Source: Lachancea dasiensis
Lineage: Eukaryota > Ascomycota > Saccharomycetes > Saccharomycetales > Saccharomycetaceae
Direction of reading: 5' to 3'
Length of the DNA: 64,000 nt
NCBI GenBank assembly: GCA_900074725.1
Contig: LT598456.1
Location: forward strand, 751,488 to 815,487
Shown here: positions 26,939 through 36,548 of the stretch, in pieces
Layout of the letters: each line of letters starts with the position of its first letter
Position numbering within the stretch: position 1 is the first letter of the stretch
Notes under the pieces: generated by a model
What the model was told of the DNA's origin: nothing
Database searches by the model: none
Seen by the model: only the letters and a program-made list of their open reading frames with translations
Program-made: the position numbers and the translations under genes

Positions 26939-29900
26939 CTAGTCATCCTCACTTTCTGCACTTTCTTCTTCACTCTCACCCTCGCAACTGGTATCCTCTT
27001 CGCTATCATCCTCCAGCTCTTCGACGGCCGTAGTGTATCCCTCCTTGTCTAAGAAGTTTTTAATAGCTTCAAGTTTAGCCGGGTGACAACTGATAAACAT
27101 TGCTGTCTCGGTACAATCGAAGATGTTCACGAAGTAGGTTGCCAACACTCTTTGAATATCTGGAATCTCAACTTTACCAAGCTTGCTCAAAAAGTTACGA
27201 TTGAAATGTGGCCCTCTTTTCTTGCAATAATCGTCCACGTATTTCATAAGAGCAGCAGAGTAATAGTCAGATTCACTTGATGCAACTCCGTTGATAATAC
27301 TACTCAAGGCACCTTGTACAAGCTGGGGCTCGATTTCGCATTTTCCAGAAGCATAGTCAGCCACGATGGTTCGGGCTGTTTGAAAACAGCTCAAAACATC
27401 CGATCCACGGTAAACTGAGAATCCGATCGCATTTGACTCTATCATTTTTATAATATTAGCACCATAAGCAAGGCCTGAACCACGAATGCCCTTCCAAAAC
27501 GGACCTTCAACACACCCGAGATATTCTGCAGCTAGGCAAATTGCTGGATAATCTGCATGCATGTAATTTGCGCTGATGTCGAGGCTCGTTACCACTGTCA
27601 TGTAGGAAGACTCAGATGCAGGGGTTGTGATAACGTGTGCAACACCTTGAGGAGATTCTCCGAGCGAAGAGAGAGACTCAATGAGTCGTGGAACGCTAGG
27701 AACTTGCAACACAGGAGTGCTTTTTGCAGCATTTTTGGAAGCGAGGTCCAGCCATGGTGCATATGCATCCCCTATCTTCTCAATTCCACCCAAAACTAGA
27801 ACGTGGAAGGAATTGAAGTCTATTACCATTTGATTCCTCATGGAGTCAAGTTTCGGTAAAATTTCGGTATTGAACTTGCCATCATCAATTTGATCTAACA
27901 AATCTTCGATTATTTCCTCGCTGAAGAGAGCATCGGTAGATTTTTTCATTGACCTTGTAGTGAAAAAATGCCTGTCAAAGAGAGAGGACACCATGAGATC
28001 GCCCTCCCTTTTGAGTTCGACGATCGAATTCAGATACTTCTCTAAAAGAACTTTGACCCTTTTTTCGTCAAATATCATGTCGAATAAGCAATGTTTTATC
28101 CACTTTACGGAGTTCACATAGTCAACTGCCTTGCAAGATATGCGAAATGTGAGTAAATCGGGAAAGCTGTGGCCGAGGCCTAGAGAAATGTCAGAGTCGA
28201 TAGTTTCTGACTTCAAGCTTGAGATTACGTCCTCGAATGAAATAACGCGTCCATTCTCGAACCTCATTGGCATCGATAATAGTTCACAGATAACATGATA
28301 TAGGGGAAGCGAGGCAACGTCTTGGATCTTGAAAGTATTCAGGGCTACATGCAGCTCGATGAACTGCGATGGAAACTGTTCGAAGTGTAACGAAAAAGGG
28401 AAATCTTTTGGTTTCGACTCCAACATCTTGGACGCCCATTCAGACTTGACGCCGGATAGAGAGTCCGATACAGTTGAACAGCTCTCCGTTTCTATCAAAC
28501 TTACGCTCTTTTCGGGGGCTTCGAGCGCAAATTCATTCAGCAACTCAGGGGGGACGTCGGTAGAGTTATGAACGATGGCGTCATCCAGAGTTTTCTTCAA
28601 CTTATCTTTTTCAGCTTGACTCAAGTTCTTTTTGGCAGCATCACATCTGTTTTGCTTTTGCCGCTCTAATCGCTTGTATAGGGCTGTGCTTGGTTTTCCT
28701 AACACAATAACGGGCTTATTCTCAATAAAAATCTTATTCAAGAGATCTTGCCATTGATCTAATGACCAGTTGAAAAGCTCTTCAAAATCGTTCAAATTTT
28801 CCAAACTTTCTTTTAGGCACTGACCGCTGTTGTGACCGTACAGAAAGTCAGTAATACAAGTTTGACTCAATATGGTGAGGCCCTTCTTTTCGCACTTCAT
28901 AACATAGTCCCACTTTCCGTTATCAACAACCTGTTTCATGCGTTCAAGTTTAATTTTATGGGTGCTTAAAATCTCTAATATCTTGTCCTTGGCCTCATAG
29001 AGCCTTCCAACAGGAACGCCATGGAAGTTCAGGTTGACAATGGTTCGCATATAGTCATCGGTCCAATACTCGGCAAAATTTGCGAGCGGATCATCAATCT
29101 CCACAAGTTGGCTATTGAAAGGGGCCAGGGATGTCTCTGTGAAATAGTCCATCAAAATTGATACCGCAAGGTCCTTCAAGTGATCCTCATATGGTTCTGC
29201 AATCCACGACATCAAGATCTCACCTTGCGATTCGTCACTTTCAGGAAATTCGATTTCAGTCAACGTGAGTTGATCTCTCTTGGCAGGAATCTGCGATTTC
29301 TTCGTGTCTAGAAAAGGTCTTTGTCTCTCACCACTGAAAGCAGGTAGTGCTTTGTCAAAGTTCGTCATAACGTCCAAAAGCTCTTCCTCGGGTACATTTC
29401 CGGCTATGATAAGACACAAGTTCTCGGGTGAATACATATCCTGGTGGAAATTGCGAATTTCGTTGTTAGTCAATTCTCTCAGCTGAGAAGTGAGTCCTCC
29501 CGTCTCGGATCTGTACCCACTACCGTCTTGAAACATCTGTCTTTGTTTTTCCAACATGGTAATAAACCAACTTTGCGACTCAATGCCCTCCATCTCGCTG
29601 AATACTACGCCTTTTTCTTGCATGTCGTTGGGGTCAACGTGGTAAACCTCGGTTGTACAGGCATGGTCTGTAATCGTTGGGTTCAAAATATGATCCAAAT
29701 ACACCGGCAGAAGTTTTTTGAAACCCGTCCACCCAACAGAGCTCAAGGTGTACACAGTCTGATCCGTTGCTGTCCAGGCATTGGTGGATGACATGCACAG
29801 GTTACCTGCTGTATCTAGTAGGCCCTTGTAAGGGTGTTTATGAGATCCCATGAATATGAGGTGTTCCAGCGTATGCGGAACGCCCGAGTCAGTCGGACAT

Positions 29901-30052
29901 TCTGTGGCAACCGCAAAATAGCCCTGCACCAACGGCGATGCCTTGTTATGAATTTGTATCAACTGGAGCCCAGAGCGCGAAGAAATATACTTAGAAAGAT
30001 GATATTGAGGAGCGTAGTCAAGCTGGAATGAAACAAGCTTGTTGAAAGTCAT
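26939..30052 (-). CDS. SDD3: M16 metallopeptidase Sdd3 (YOL098C)
   Basis: The product has 1037 residues, the same length as S. cerevisiae YOL098C. It is an inverzincin of peptidase family M16 (insulysin/pitrilysin type). The inverted zinc motif HTLEH is at residues 60-64 in SGVPHTLEHLIFMGS. The downstream Glu ligand lies in the QEKGVVFSEMEGIE region near 128-141. Three further M16-like domains follow, which form the closed peptidase chamber in this family. The last 30 residues are almost all Asp, Glu and Ser. It is the last gene in this window that keeps the ancestral order. Confidence 0.93.
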   Translation of the reverse strand: MTFNKLVSFQLDYAPQYHLSKYISSRSGLQLIQIHNKASPLVQGYFAVATECPTDSGVPHTLEHLIFMGSHKHPYKGLLDTAGNLCMSSTNAWTATDQTVYTLSSVGWTGFKKLLPVYLDHILNPTITDHACTTEVYHVDPNDMQEKGVVFSEMEGIESQSWFITMLEKQRQMFQDGSGYRSETGGLTSQLRELTNNEIRNFHQDMYSPENLCLIIAGNVPEEELLDVMTNFDKALPAFSGERQRPFLDTKKSQIPAKRDQLTLTEIEFPESDESQGEILMSWIAEPYEDHLKDLAVSILMDYFTETSLAPFNSQLVEIDDPLANFAEYWTDDYMRTIVNLNFHGVPVGRLYEAKDKILEILSTHKIKLERMKQVVDNGKWDYVMKCEKKGLTILSQTCITDFLYGHNSGQCLKESLENLNDFEELFNWSLDQWQDLLNKIFIENKPVIVLGKPSTALYKRLERQKQNRCDAAKKNLSQAEKDKLKKTLDDAIVHNSTDVPPELLNEFALEAPEKSVSLIETESCSTVSDSLSGVKSEWASKMLESKPKDFPFSLHFEQFPSQFIELHVALNTFKIQDVASLPLYHVICELLSMPMRFENGRVISFEDVISSLKSETIDSDISLGLGHSFPDLLTFRISCKAVDYVNSVKWIKHCLFDMIFDEKRVKVLLEKYLNSIVELKREGDLMVSSLFDRHFFTTRSMKKSTDALFSEEIIEDLLDQIDDGKFNTEILPKLDSMRNQMVIDFNSFHVLVLGGIEKIGDAYAPWLDLASKNAAKSTPVLQVPSVPRLIESLSSLGESPQGVAHVITTPASESSYMTVVTSLDISANYMHADYPAICLAAEYLGCVEGPFWKGIRGSGLAYGANIIKMIESNAIGFSVYRGSDVLSCFQTARTIVADYASGKCEIEPQLVQGALSSIINGVASSESDYYSAALMKYVDDYCKKRGPHFNRNFLSKLGKVEIPDIQRVLATYFVNIFDCTETAMFISCHPAKLEAIKNFLDKEGYTTAVEELEDDSEEDTSCEGESEEESAESEDD

Positions 30053-30962
30053 CCTTACGCTTTAATTTGTCACCTTTTGCGCACTCTTCTTGTATAAAGA
30101 TGGTCAGTTTCGAATAAATTTTGAATGATAATTGACTTACTTAGTGATGATGATCCAGAAGCGAAATATCCTTGATACGTATGATGCGGAGAGATTGATT
30201 TAGTAGGCCCATAGCAGATAGAGCCAACGCACTATCAAGTGGAGATATTAATTTAGCTCATCCGGGATCTTTTCCGGCCCTTCGCAAGTGCTAAAGACGA
30301 GGCTTTTACTTAAGATTTATTAACCACCATTGTCTGAATGAAAACGCTCTAACCATTAAACCATAGAAAAGCTCTCTTTCCCATCCCAAACGGCCAGCCA
30401 GAGGCCGCCAACAATCTGGTACCGCTTATCGCTAACGTATGTCGCCATTTCACAATATGTAAATCTTACACGTCCGGGTCTTCCAGAGAGGACAACGCCC
30501 ATTAATCGTTACGGGACGCCAACACCCAGGTGCCGAAAGCGAGCGGTCTGCTGACCCTACAAACTATGCCTATCTGCCGTCTTGGTGAACGTAATTCACC
30601 ATACTCCTTTACCATTCGGAGATCTCCGACTGAGTCGCTAAATTCCTATCCTTCACCAAGACAGGCTGTGCTTAAAACTTCCTGGAAATGATTACAAGCG
30701 CGTCTAGCAACCACTCAGGTGCTCGCATATCCTTCCATCAGCGTAACTTGAATGTAGAGAGGATCTTTAGTCTCAATTTGGAATTTCTGGCTTATCGCTG
30801 GAACCGTCGCTTATCGCATTGCATAGTCACACGGCATCATCTTAGGTGTCTTCTCAGATGGGCAAGTCGATATTTTAAAGAACCATGGGTAGATCGAAGA
30901 TTGTCGTATGAACCAGTAACAGAAGCCATTACCAGTTGAGTTATCCCGTCAGAAAAAGGTCC
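30053..30962. other. Synteny breakpoint spacer
   Basis: The spacer separates the conserved block from the accessory region. It holds a tRNA-like relic at 30302-30372 and three CTTATC (GATA-factor) boxes at 30425-30430, 30791-30796 and 30810-30815, upstream of the regulator gene. I recognise no protein-coding remnant. Confidence 0.45.
30302..30372 (-). pseudogene. tRNA-like relic
   Basis: Read on the minus strand, the 71 bases begin GCTTTTC and end GTAAAAGC, which pair over six bases. They contain an A-box-like TGGTTTAATGGTTAGAGC followed by a decayed B box (GGTTAATAAATC in place of GGTTCGAATC). Spacing is tRNA-like and the order resembles tRNA-Gln or tRNA-Asp. The anticodon arm is poorly paired and no clear anticodon can be named. 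I read it as a dead tRNA gene at the edge of conserved synteny. Confidence 0.4.
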
Positions 30963-32684
30963 ATGGGTGCGACGGGAAGGGCGTCTTGCAACGCTTGCCA
31001 ACTTCAAGAATTACAATGCGATTCCAAGAAGCCCAGCTGCAAGAACTGCACAAGAAATGGCATCAAGTGTGCATACCCGTTGACCCTCAAATGGGGCGGA
31101 AGACCTTACAAAGACAAATCCAAGCGGATCAAGATGCCTCCGAATACGAAGTTGGTGAATGGAGTACTGATGGCCAACCATACATCCATGAAGGTGTTGA
31201 AGCCAAAAAAGCTCAAAACTAACGCAGTAGTGGCCGGGCCCTCATTTCAAGATCTCCCTGTCGGAGCACAGCTAGATATCGAAGAGATTCTGGGCCACAG
31301 TCCGATTCTCGAAGAGTCATCGGCACTAGCTGTGACAACGTCGATAACCCCTCCATCACCACCGATGCGAATGTTGAAGCCGATGCACATGCCTGGTTTG
31401 GACTTGTTGAACCAGTCTCAAACCCATTCGGAATTTTTTGAATACTACGTTTGTGAAACGGCCCATGCGTTCGTTCCGCTCAATAGAGACAATAAGAACA
31501 ATCCGTTCTGTACAATTGTTCCTCAATTGGCTCTGCACAGCTCCACTTTAATGAGAATTGTGATGGCTTTTGGTGGTAAACATCGCGAACAGAAACTCCT
31601 TATGGAACAAGGGCAAGAATGTTTCTCTCTGGAGGAAATATCATCGGGCGGTGTAAGCTCGGACTCTGGGGCCCTGGCTCGGGATTTAGAGCAGCAAAGT
31701 GTGCTTGAGCTGATTCGAGAAATGGCGCGTTCTCAAAATAAGCTCAATGATTTGGTTCTGGCGTCAGTTCTGATCCTTGCAAGCCTGTCTATATTTTTTG
31801 GCAATGGAAAGAACTGGCACACTCATGTATTCGGAGCTGAAGGTATCATAATGCAAGAACTCCAGCAACGCTCCAAAGAGAGGCAAATCTATCTTAAGTA
31901 CCCTCATGAAAGAGGATCGTATTTTTTCTTGCGAAGGTGGTTTGCCTATATTCGAGTGATGGGGTGTCTCTCTTCGGGGCTTTTTGAGCACTTTCCAGAG
32001 AGGAAGTTCTCACAATTGAAGATTGACTTCGATCTGCCCACTCGCAATGAATGTACTGGTGATGTAGATGATGTTTACTACACCAACGGAATGGGCGTAG
32101 AGGTCCTTTCATTCCTGGCCCAAGTTGCGAATCTGATTTTGGAGAAGGAGACAGATGGCCGACGAGAACTAACAGGCTCAACACTTCAAGGTGCCATCGA
32201 ATTAGACTATAAGATAGTACACTTCTTAGGTATAAGGAAGCCCGTGACAAAGCTGGACATTTCACAGGGTGCCATGTTGGTGCAAGACAGCAGCGAGAAT
32301 TCCTTTCTGATGGCCACCAACTTGCTTTTCGGTCTAAGTGGCCTGCTACAACTACGACGCAGAGTCATTGGCCTCTCTTATGACAATCCCTTAGTTCGAG
32401 ACCTACTTTTCAAGATGATAGCATTGGTTGAAAACAAACTACAGTCTCATAGGCACCCAAATCCTTGCTTGCTCTTTTGCATTTTCAGTTGCGGTTGTGA
32501 GCTGTTAGAAGACGTGCTCGTTTCGAAACGGGAGATTTGCTTGGCTCAAATCGACATGTTGATCGAGGCTGGCGTAGAAAGCGCATCTCAGGCAAAGAAT
32601 GTCATGCAGGAGTGTTGGCGCACGTCAAATTCATGGTGGGAAGTCCTCAGCAAACATAATCTGGATATATGCTTTGCCATCTAA
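30963..32684 (+). CDS. Zn2Cys6 transcription factor, paralogue 1
   Basis: This 573-residue fungal binuclear-zinc regulator has six Cys at residues 9, 12, 19, 26, 29 and 36 in C-x2-C-x6-C-x6-C-x2-C-x6-C spacing. Directly after comes YPLTLKWGGRPYKDKSKRIKMPPNT, a linker shared with the two paralogues at 55.4 and 60.9 kb. The remaining 500 residues are helical, like the fungal-specific regulator domain of UGA3/ARG81-type proteins, with shared blocks YFFLRRWFAYIRVMGCLSS and LLQLRRRVIGL. The C-terminus, WWEVLSKHNLDICFAI, is also shared. The first ATG is at 30963, and it puts all six Cys at the same positions as in paralogue 3. It probably controls the metabolic genes around it; no target site is proven. 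Confidence 0.88.
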   Translation: MGATGRASCNACQLQELQCDSKKPSCKNCTRNGIKCAYPLTLKWGGRPYKDKSKRIKMPPNTKLVNGVLMANHTSMKVLKPKKLKTNAVVAGPSFQDLPVGAQLDIEEILGHSPILEESSALAVTTSITPPSPPMRMLKPMHMPGLDLLNQSQTHSEFFEYYVCETAHAFVPLNRDNKNNPFCTIVPQLALHSSTLMRIVMAFGGKHREQKLLMEQGQECFSLEEISSGGVSSDSGALARDLEQQSVLELIREMARSQNKLNDLVLASVLILASLSIFFGNGKNWHTHVFGAEGIIMQELQQRSKERQIYLKYPHERGSYFFLRRWFAYIRVMGCLSSGLFEHFPERKFSQLKIDFDLPTRNECTGDVDDVYYTNGMGVEVLSFLAQVANLILEKETDGRRELTGSTLQGAIELDYKIVHFLGIRKPVTKLDISQGAMLVQDSSENSFLMATNLLFGLSGLLQLRRRVIGLSYDNPLVRDLLFKMIALVENKLQSHRHPNPCLLFCIFSCGCELLEDVLVSKREICLAQIDMLIEAGVESASQAKNVMQECWRTSNSWWEVLSKHNLDICFAI

Positions 32685-32782
32685 TAGAAAACTTGAATAT
32701 TCTTTATTTAAACTATTTTTATTGTTAAACGTTAATTCAATAGCATCGATCAACACGCTCCTCTTAGCTTTTTGTTGATACA

Positions 32783-33790
32783 CTATTTTGGTACTGGTCT
32801 TTCTTTTGGGACTGTTAGTAAGCCCTTCTGTTCCATCGTCTTGCGCTGGATCACTTTGAGTAGTTCGTAACAAAGTGTCAAGTAGGGAGCAGATACACCG
32901 TTCTTTTCGGCAATTCTGATAGGGTTACCGTTAATGACCTCAATTTCGAGTAAATTACCCTTGCGTACATCGACCAGCATGGAGGGGGCGTAATAAACTG
33001 GGTCATCGGAACGAATCATGAATTCCATAATATCTTCAGGCAGTTCAACTCCATCAGATTTAGCGATTGCAAGAACTTCCTTCATCGCTTTGCGAATGAT
33101 GCCGTCAACACCACCAAAAAGTTCCAAGCGTCCTGAGTCTACCCCGGTAATTGCGCAAACACCGTTCAAACACGCGTTGTAGACAAGTTTACGCCATCTA
33201 GAGAACTTGACACTCTCGTCAAAAATACATTCGTTCTTGTCATTGGTGTAAATGGTCACAAACTTTTTGCACACGGCCTGTGTGAGCTCATTGTCTAGCT
33301 TGTTGCTTTCGAACACACCTACTTTGAGACTATCGGTGGACTCGTGAACAATGTGGCTGTTCAAGTTAGCGGATCCAATCATACTCACACCGCTCAACAC
33401 AACATTGTTGGGAAACTTGGTAACCGCTTCGGTCTCAATGCCAATACCATTTTGAATCAACACAATCGCCGATTCAGGGGACACTGCTGGTGCGATAACG
33501 TCAATCATGTTGCTAACTTCTGGGACACATTTGGTGACGACCACGATGTATTCAAAAGGTCCAAACTTCAAACTTTCTTCGACGCTATTAACCACGTTTG
33601 TGGGTCTGAAAGAGGGGATCTTGCCATAATCGCATGAATCGATGCTAAAACCTTGTTCCACCACCTTCGCGTAGTCTGAACGGAGCACAGAGGTCACCTC
33701 TGCTTTTCCAGCGTATTCCAAAGCATAGGAAGCAATGGTTCCGACTCCACCGGACCCGATCAATAAGACTTTAGACTTCGAGGCAGACAT
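32783..33790 (-). CDS. Ketopantoate reductase-like (ApbA/PanE) dehydrogenase 1
   Basis: This 335-residue NADP-dependent reductase belongs to the 2-dehydropantoate reductase family and is closest in style to S. cerevisiae YDL144C. The Rossmann glycine motif GSGGVG is at residues 12-17. The catalytic Lys of the family is seen in RKLVYNACLNGVCAITG near residue 200, and the substrate-binding C-terminal block PSMLVDVRKGNLLEIEVINGN is present near 268-288. Nothing looks broken. The natural substrate of this subfamily is uncertain: a 2-oxo acid or a cyclic imine is possible. It shares its regulator-side intergenic gap with TF paralogue 1 (convergent) and its promoter with the RidA gene (divergent). 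A close paralogue lies at 44.8 kb. Confidence 0.85.
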   Translation of the reverse strand: MSASKSKVLLIGSGGVGTIASYALEYAGKAEVTSVLRSDYAKVVEQGFSIDSCDYGKIPSFRPTNVVNSVEESLKFGPFEYIVVVTKCVPEVSNMIDVIAPAVSPESAIVLIQNGIGIETEAVTKFPNNVVLSGVSMIGSANLNSHIVHESTDSLKVGVFESNKLDNELTQAVCKKFVTIYTNDKNECIFDESVKFSRWRKLVYNACLNGVCAITGVDSGRLELFGGVDGIIRKAMKEVLAIAKSDGVELPEDIMEFMIRSDDPVYYAPSMLVDVRKGNLLEIEVINGNPIRIAEKNGVSAPYLTLCYELLKVIQRKTMEQKGLLTVPKERPVPK

Positions 33791-34351
33791 AGTAAAAGGA
33801 TTATTAGATGCAAAAATTACTTGCTGGGGAAAGCTTCAAAGAGAATTTGGACCAGAGTTTGGGCCAGAGTTTGGACCAGGTCTTTTCAAGAATGAGTAAT
33901 CAAATATATAGGATTATAGTGCGGGAGGCAAGACCACAGACTATTATAGTTTTGAGTTTAATTTCATTCGAAACTGTGGTTGATTGTCAAAAAGATAAAA
34001 GAGATAGGTCCGAAAACGGAAACTCGGTATAAACGCTTATCGCCTCGAACATGTTAGCGATTGATCGGGACATAAAGGCCGCCCAATTCCGCTGATAGGA
34101 GCTCTCTAAAAGGTAGGTAAGTTCGCAGTCGTGGCTGTGTAGCCTTGCTAAAAAGTTGCCCACGCCGGCTCTACTATCTTGATCTTGAAAAGATGCTGAT
34201 TGACCTTGCTTGAAATGTACCAGAATAACATTTGTATATAAGGTGGCTCCCTAACCTGCGAGCTGACATCTTTAGCTGAGATATCGGCTAAGTAACAAAG
34301 AATTTTGAGCGAGAGCACTTTCCGGATATTAAATACATATTAGTACTGAAA
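33791..34351. promoter_or_regulatory. Divergent promoter, reductase 1 / RidA
   Basis: A 12-base unit TTTGGACCAGAG is repeated three times at 33846-33881 (one mismatch in copy 2, two in copy 3), close to the reductase start. A GATA-factor box CTTATC lies at 34036-34041. A TATA box (TATATAAG, 34235-34242) lies 110-117 bases before the RidA gene. Confidence 0.5.
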
Positions 34352-34750
34352 ATGGCTAGAAAACTAGAATGGCAGCAAGTGGGTGTCTCATCGGGACCCA
34401 GCTTCCTCTCTCCAGGTTACATCACAGCCAAAAATAGTGAGTTGTTATTCACTTCTGGTTGTGTGGGAAATGATCCAAAAACGGGTGAGTATCCAGTGGA
34501 AGTGGAGGAGCAAGCCAAAAACGCGATGGAAAATTTAAAGACGGTGCTCTCTGCGGCTTCCACTAGCATTGACAATGTGTTGAAGGTGCTGCTATTTGTT
34601 TCAGATGGCAGCTACGCCCCTGCAGTAAACAAGATTTACCAGGAATACTTCCCTGGCAAACCTGCCAGAAGTTGCATTGTGGTGAGCTTTCCTGATCCCA
34701 AGTTGAAGGTCGAGCTCGAATGTGTTGCCGAGATCCCAGAAAGTAAGTAG
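34352..34750 (+). CDS. RidA/YjgF-family imine deaminase
   Basis: This 132-residue protein is of the RidA (UK114, Hmf1/Mmf1) family. These proteins form homotrimers and hydrolyse the reactive enamine/imine intermediates that PLP enzymes and dehydratases release. The two key residues are kept: Arg106 in PARSCIVV, which holds the substrate carboxylate, and Glu121 in KVELECVAEI, which activates water. LLFTSGCVGNDPKTG at about 31-45 and AMENLKTVLSAAS at about 58-70 are the usual conserved blocks. It has no presequence, so it is probably cytosolic. Its place between a reductase and an aldo-keto reductase suggests that an imine arises in the local pathway. Confidence 0.9.
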   Translation: MARKLEWQQVGVSSGPSFLSPGYITAKNSELLFTSGCVGNDPKTGEYPVEVEEQAKNAMENLKTVLSAASTSIDNVLKVLLFVSDGSYAPAVNKIYQEYFPGKPARSCIVVSFPDPKLKVELECVAEIPESK

Positions 34751-34932
34751 GTAAATACAAAGGTCAACATTGTCCTAGTGACGATGTGTCTTATGGTCTT
34801 GTAATATTGCAATCGACATGTGTGATGATATACATCCTTCTCTGTGCTTTAGTAGTTCTTTAGTTTTGGTGTTCACATTCCATTAAGGGTGTATAAGTCA
34901 TGATATAGGCGCCAGCATATGTAGCTATATAT

Positions 34933-35856
34933 CTACACAAAAGCCTCAAAGGGCTTCCAGTTGGGATCAACGTACCTCTTGCCTCCTATTCTGTCGATAA
35001 TACGAGAGACCTTTTCAACATCTTCTGGAGTCAAATTGACATGCTTGAAGTTTGATTCGATTCTTGTTGGCGTGACAGACTTAGGCAAAACAACGTAGCC
35101 TCTAGAAACTCCCCAGTTGATCAACACCTGTGCTGGCTGTACTTGATATTTCTCGGCCACTGCAGAAATCTCTGGATCAGTTAACAGCGGAGAGCCTGTA
35201 GACCCCAAAGGAGAGTAAGCTTCCACCACTATACCTTCTGAAGCGCAGAATTTGATTAACTCTTCCTGAGGAAGCTGTGGGTGGATTTCGATTTGGTTGA
35301 CAGAAGGCACGGCAAGGCCCAGTTCGGGCCTCAAAATTTCTTTCAGGTTGTTGATGGAGAAATTCGAGACACCGATGGCCTTCGTTTTCCCCGTTTGGGG
35401 CAGCTCCTGCATCAACTCCCAGGTCTTGACGAAATTCCAGTTTTCAACGTCCACATCGCGGCTCCCATCGGGCCTCACGGGAATTATCAACAGATTACCG
35501 TCTACTGCATGCTCTGTTCTCAGCATAACGGGCCAGTGGATTAGGTATAGATCGACGTACTCCAACCCGAGGCGGCTTAGTGATTGGTCCAAAGCCTTCT
35601 CCGGGGTAGTGTGCTGTGTACACCATAGTTTGGTGGTGACAAAAATCTCCGAACGAGGAACCTTAGAGTCATTGATAGCCCTTCCGACAGCACCTTCGTT
35701 GCGATATATAGCAGCGGTGTCAATGTGTCGGTAGCCAGCTTCCAAAGCAGCCAGAACTGCTTTATAGGTGTCCTCCTCAGAGGCTTGCCACGTTCCGAAA
35801 CCCACTGCTGGAAGGAGTGCGCCGGTGTTCAATTTGAAGTCTGGGTGAGATGACAT
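34933..35856 (-). CDS. AKR3-type aldo-keto reductase 1 (Gcy1/Ypr1-like)
   Basis: This 307-residue NADPH-dependent aldehyde/ketone reductase has a TIM-barrel fold. The catalytic tetrad is complete: Asp46, Tyr51, Lys76 and His107 in GYRHIDTAAIYRNE, VTTKLWCTQH and YLIHWPV. The second family signature (IGVSNFSINNLKEIL) and the cofactor-binding LPKSVTPTRIESN segment are present. The ATG at 35856 gives the same length and start as its paralogue at 50.0 kb. Relatives reduce glyceraldehyde, 2-oxoesters, ketopantoyl lactone and similar compounds, so the substrate is open. It is transcribed away from a promoter with two CTTATC boxes. Confidence 0.92.
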   Translation of the reverse strand: MSSHPDFKLNTGALLPAVGFGTWQASEEDTYKAVLAALEAGYRHIDTAAIYRNEGAVGRAINDSKVPRSEIFVTTKLWCTQHTTPEKALDQSLSRLGLEYVDLYLIHWPVMLRTEHAVDGNLLIIPVRPDGSRDVDVENWNFVKTWELMQELPQTGKTKAIGVSNFSINNLKEILRPELGLAVPSVNQIEIHPQLPQEELIKFCASEGIVVEAYSPLGSTGSPLLTDPEISAVAEKYQVQPAQVLINWGVSRGYVVLPKSVTPTRIESNFKHVNLTPEDVEKVSRIIDRIGGKRYVDPNWKPFEAFV

Positions 35857-36548
35857 GTTGTGAATAATAGTCGTAATTGCCGACCTTGGACAATACTGCG
35901 CTAAGGAGAATTGACTCAAGAAAGTCTTCTGAGTGGTAGTTACTATATATCAACGTTTCCGGCGTTGAGGTCTGGCAGCAGCTTCACAAAACAGGTAATT
36001 GCCGAATGGCAAGTATTCTCATCACCGTCTTGGACTGTTCCGTCGTAGTGACTTTCCCGAATAAGCGAACGTCCCAAAGTGCGGCTGCTAAGCTTTTCGA
36101 GTACTCTTATCACACGGCTGTCTTAAATGGTAACTTATCGCTTTATTCGGTTAGTACTCAATGTCACGTTGTGGTTTACTACTGTGCCATGTGGCCCGTT
36201 CGTGATACTAAACATGCACACACCTTGACCTTTACGTAAGTAAATCTCGGGTGCTGATCAAATTATACGCTGAGCTCAGGGCATATTCATGCTTTAGAGT
36301 TTCAGAGGTACTTTTGCCCACATTAATTAGAAGATTAGTGTTGTGCTCTTGATGTTGATCTACCTTTTAACGTTCAGAATTGAATAAACTTGATGAGTAT
36401 AGAATATAAGTTAATTAAACTTCCTGGGGCAATTGTGGTACAGTCCAGGAGTTTATCCTTGAGTATGACGATTTGTTAGTCTTCCTGTCCATGTGTCAAC
36501 AGTACGTTTGACAAGTAGAAGATACGCACTAGGGTCTCACCTGCAAGA
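35857..36548. promoter_or_regulatory. Aldo-keto reductase 1 promoter and downstream spacer
   Basis: Two GATA-factor boxes CTTATC lie at 36106-36111 and 36134-36139, about 250-280 bases upstream of aldo-keto reductase 1. A TATATAT stretch near 35942 is a possible TATA box. The right part is the 3' side of the dehydrogenase gene. I see no other gene. Confidence 0.45.
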
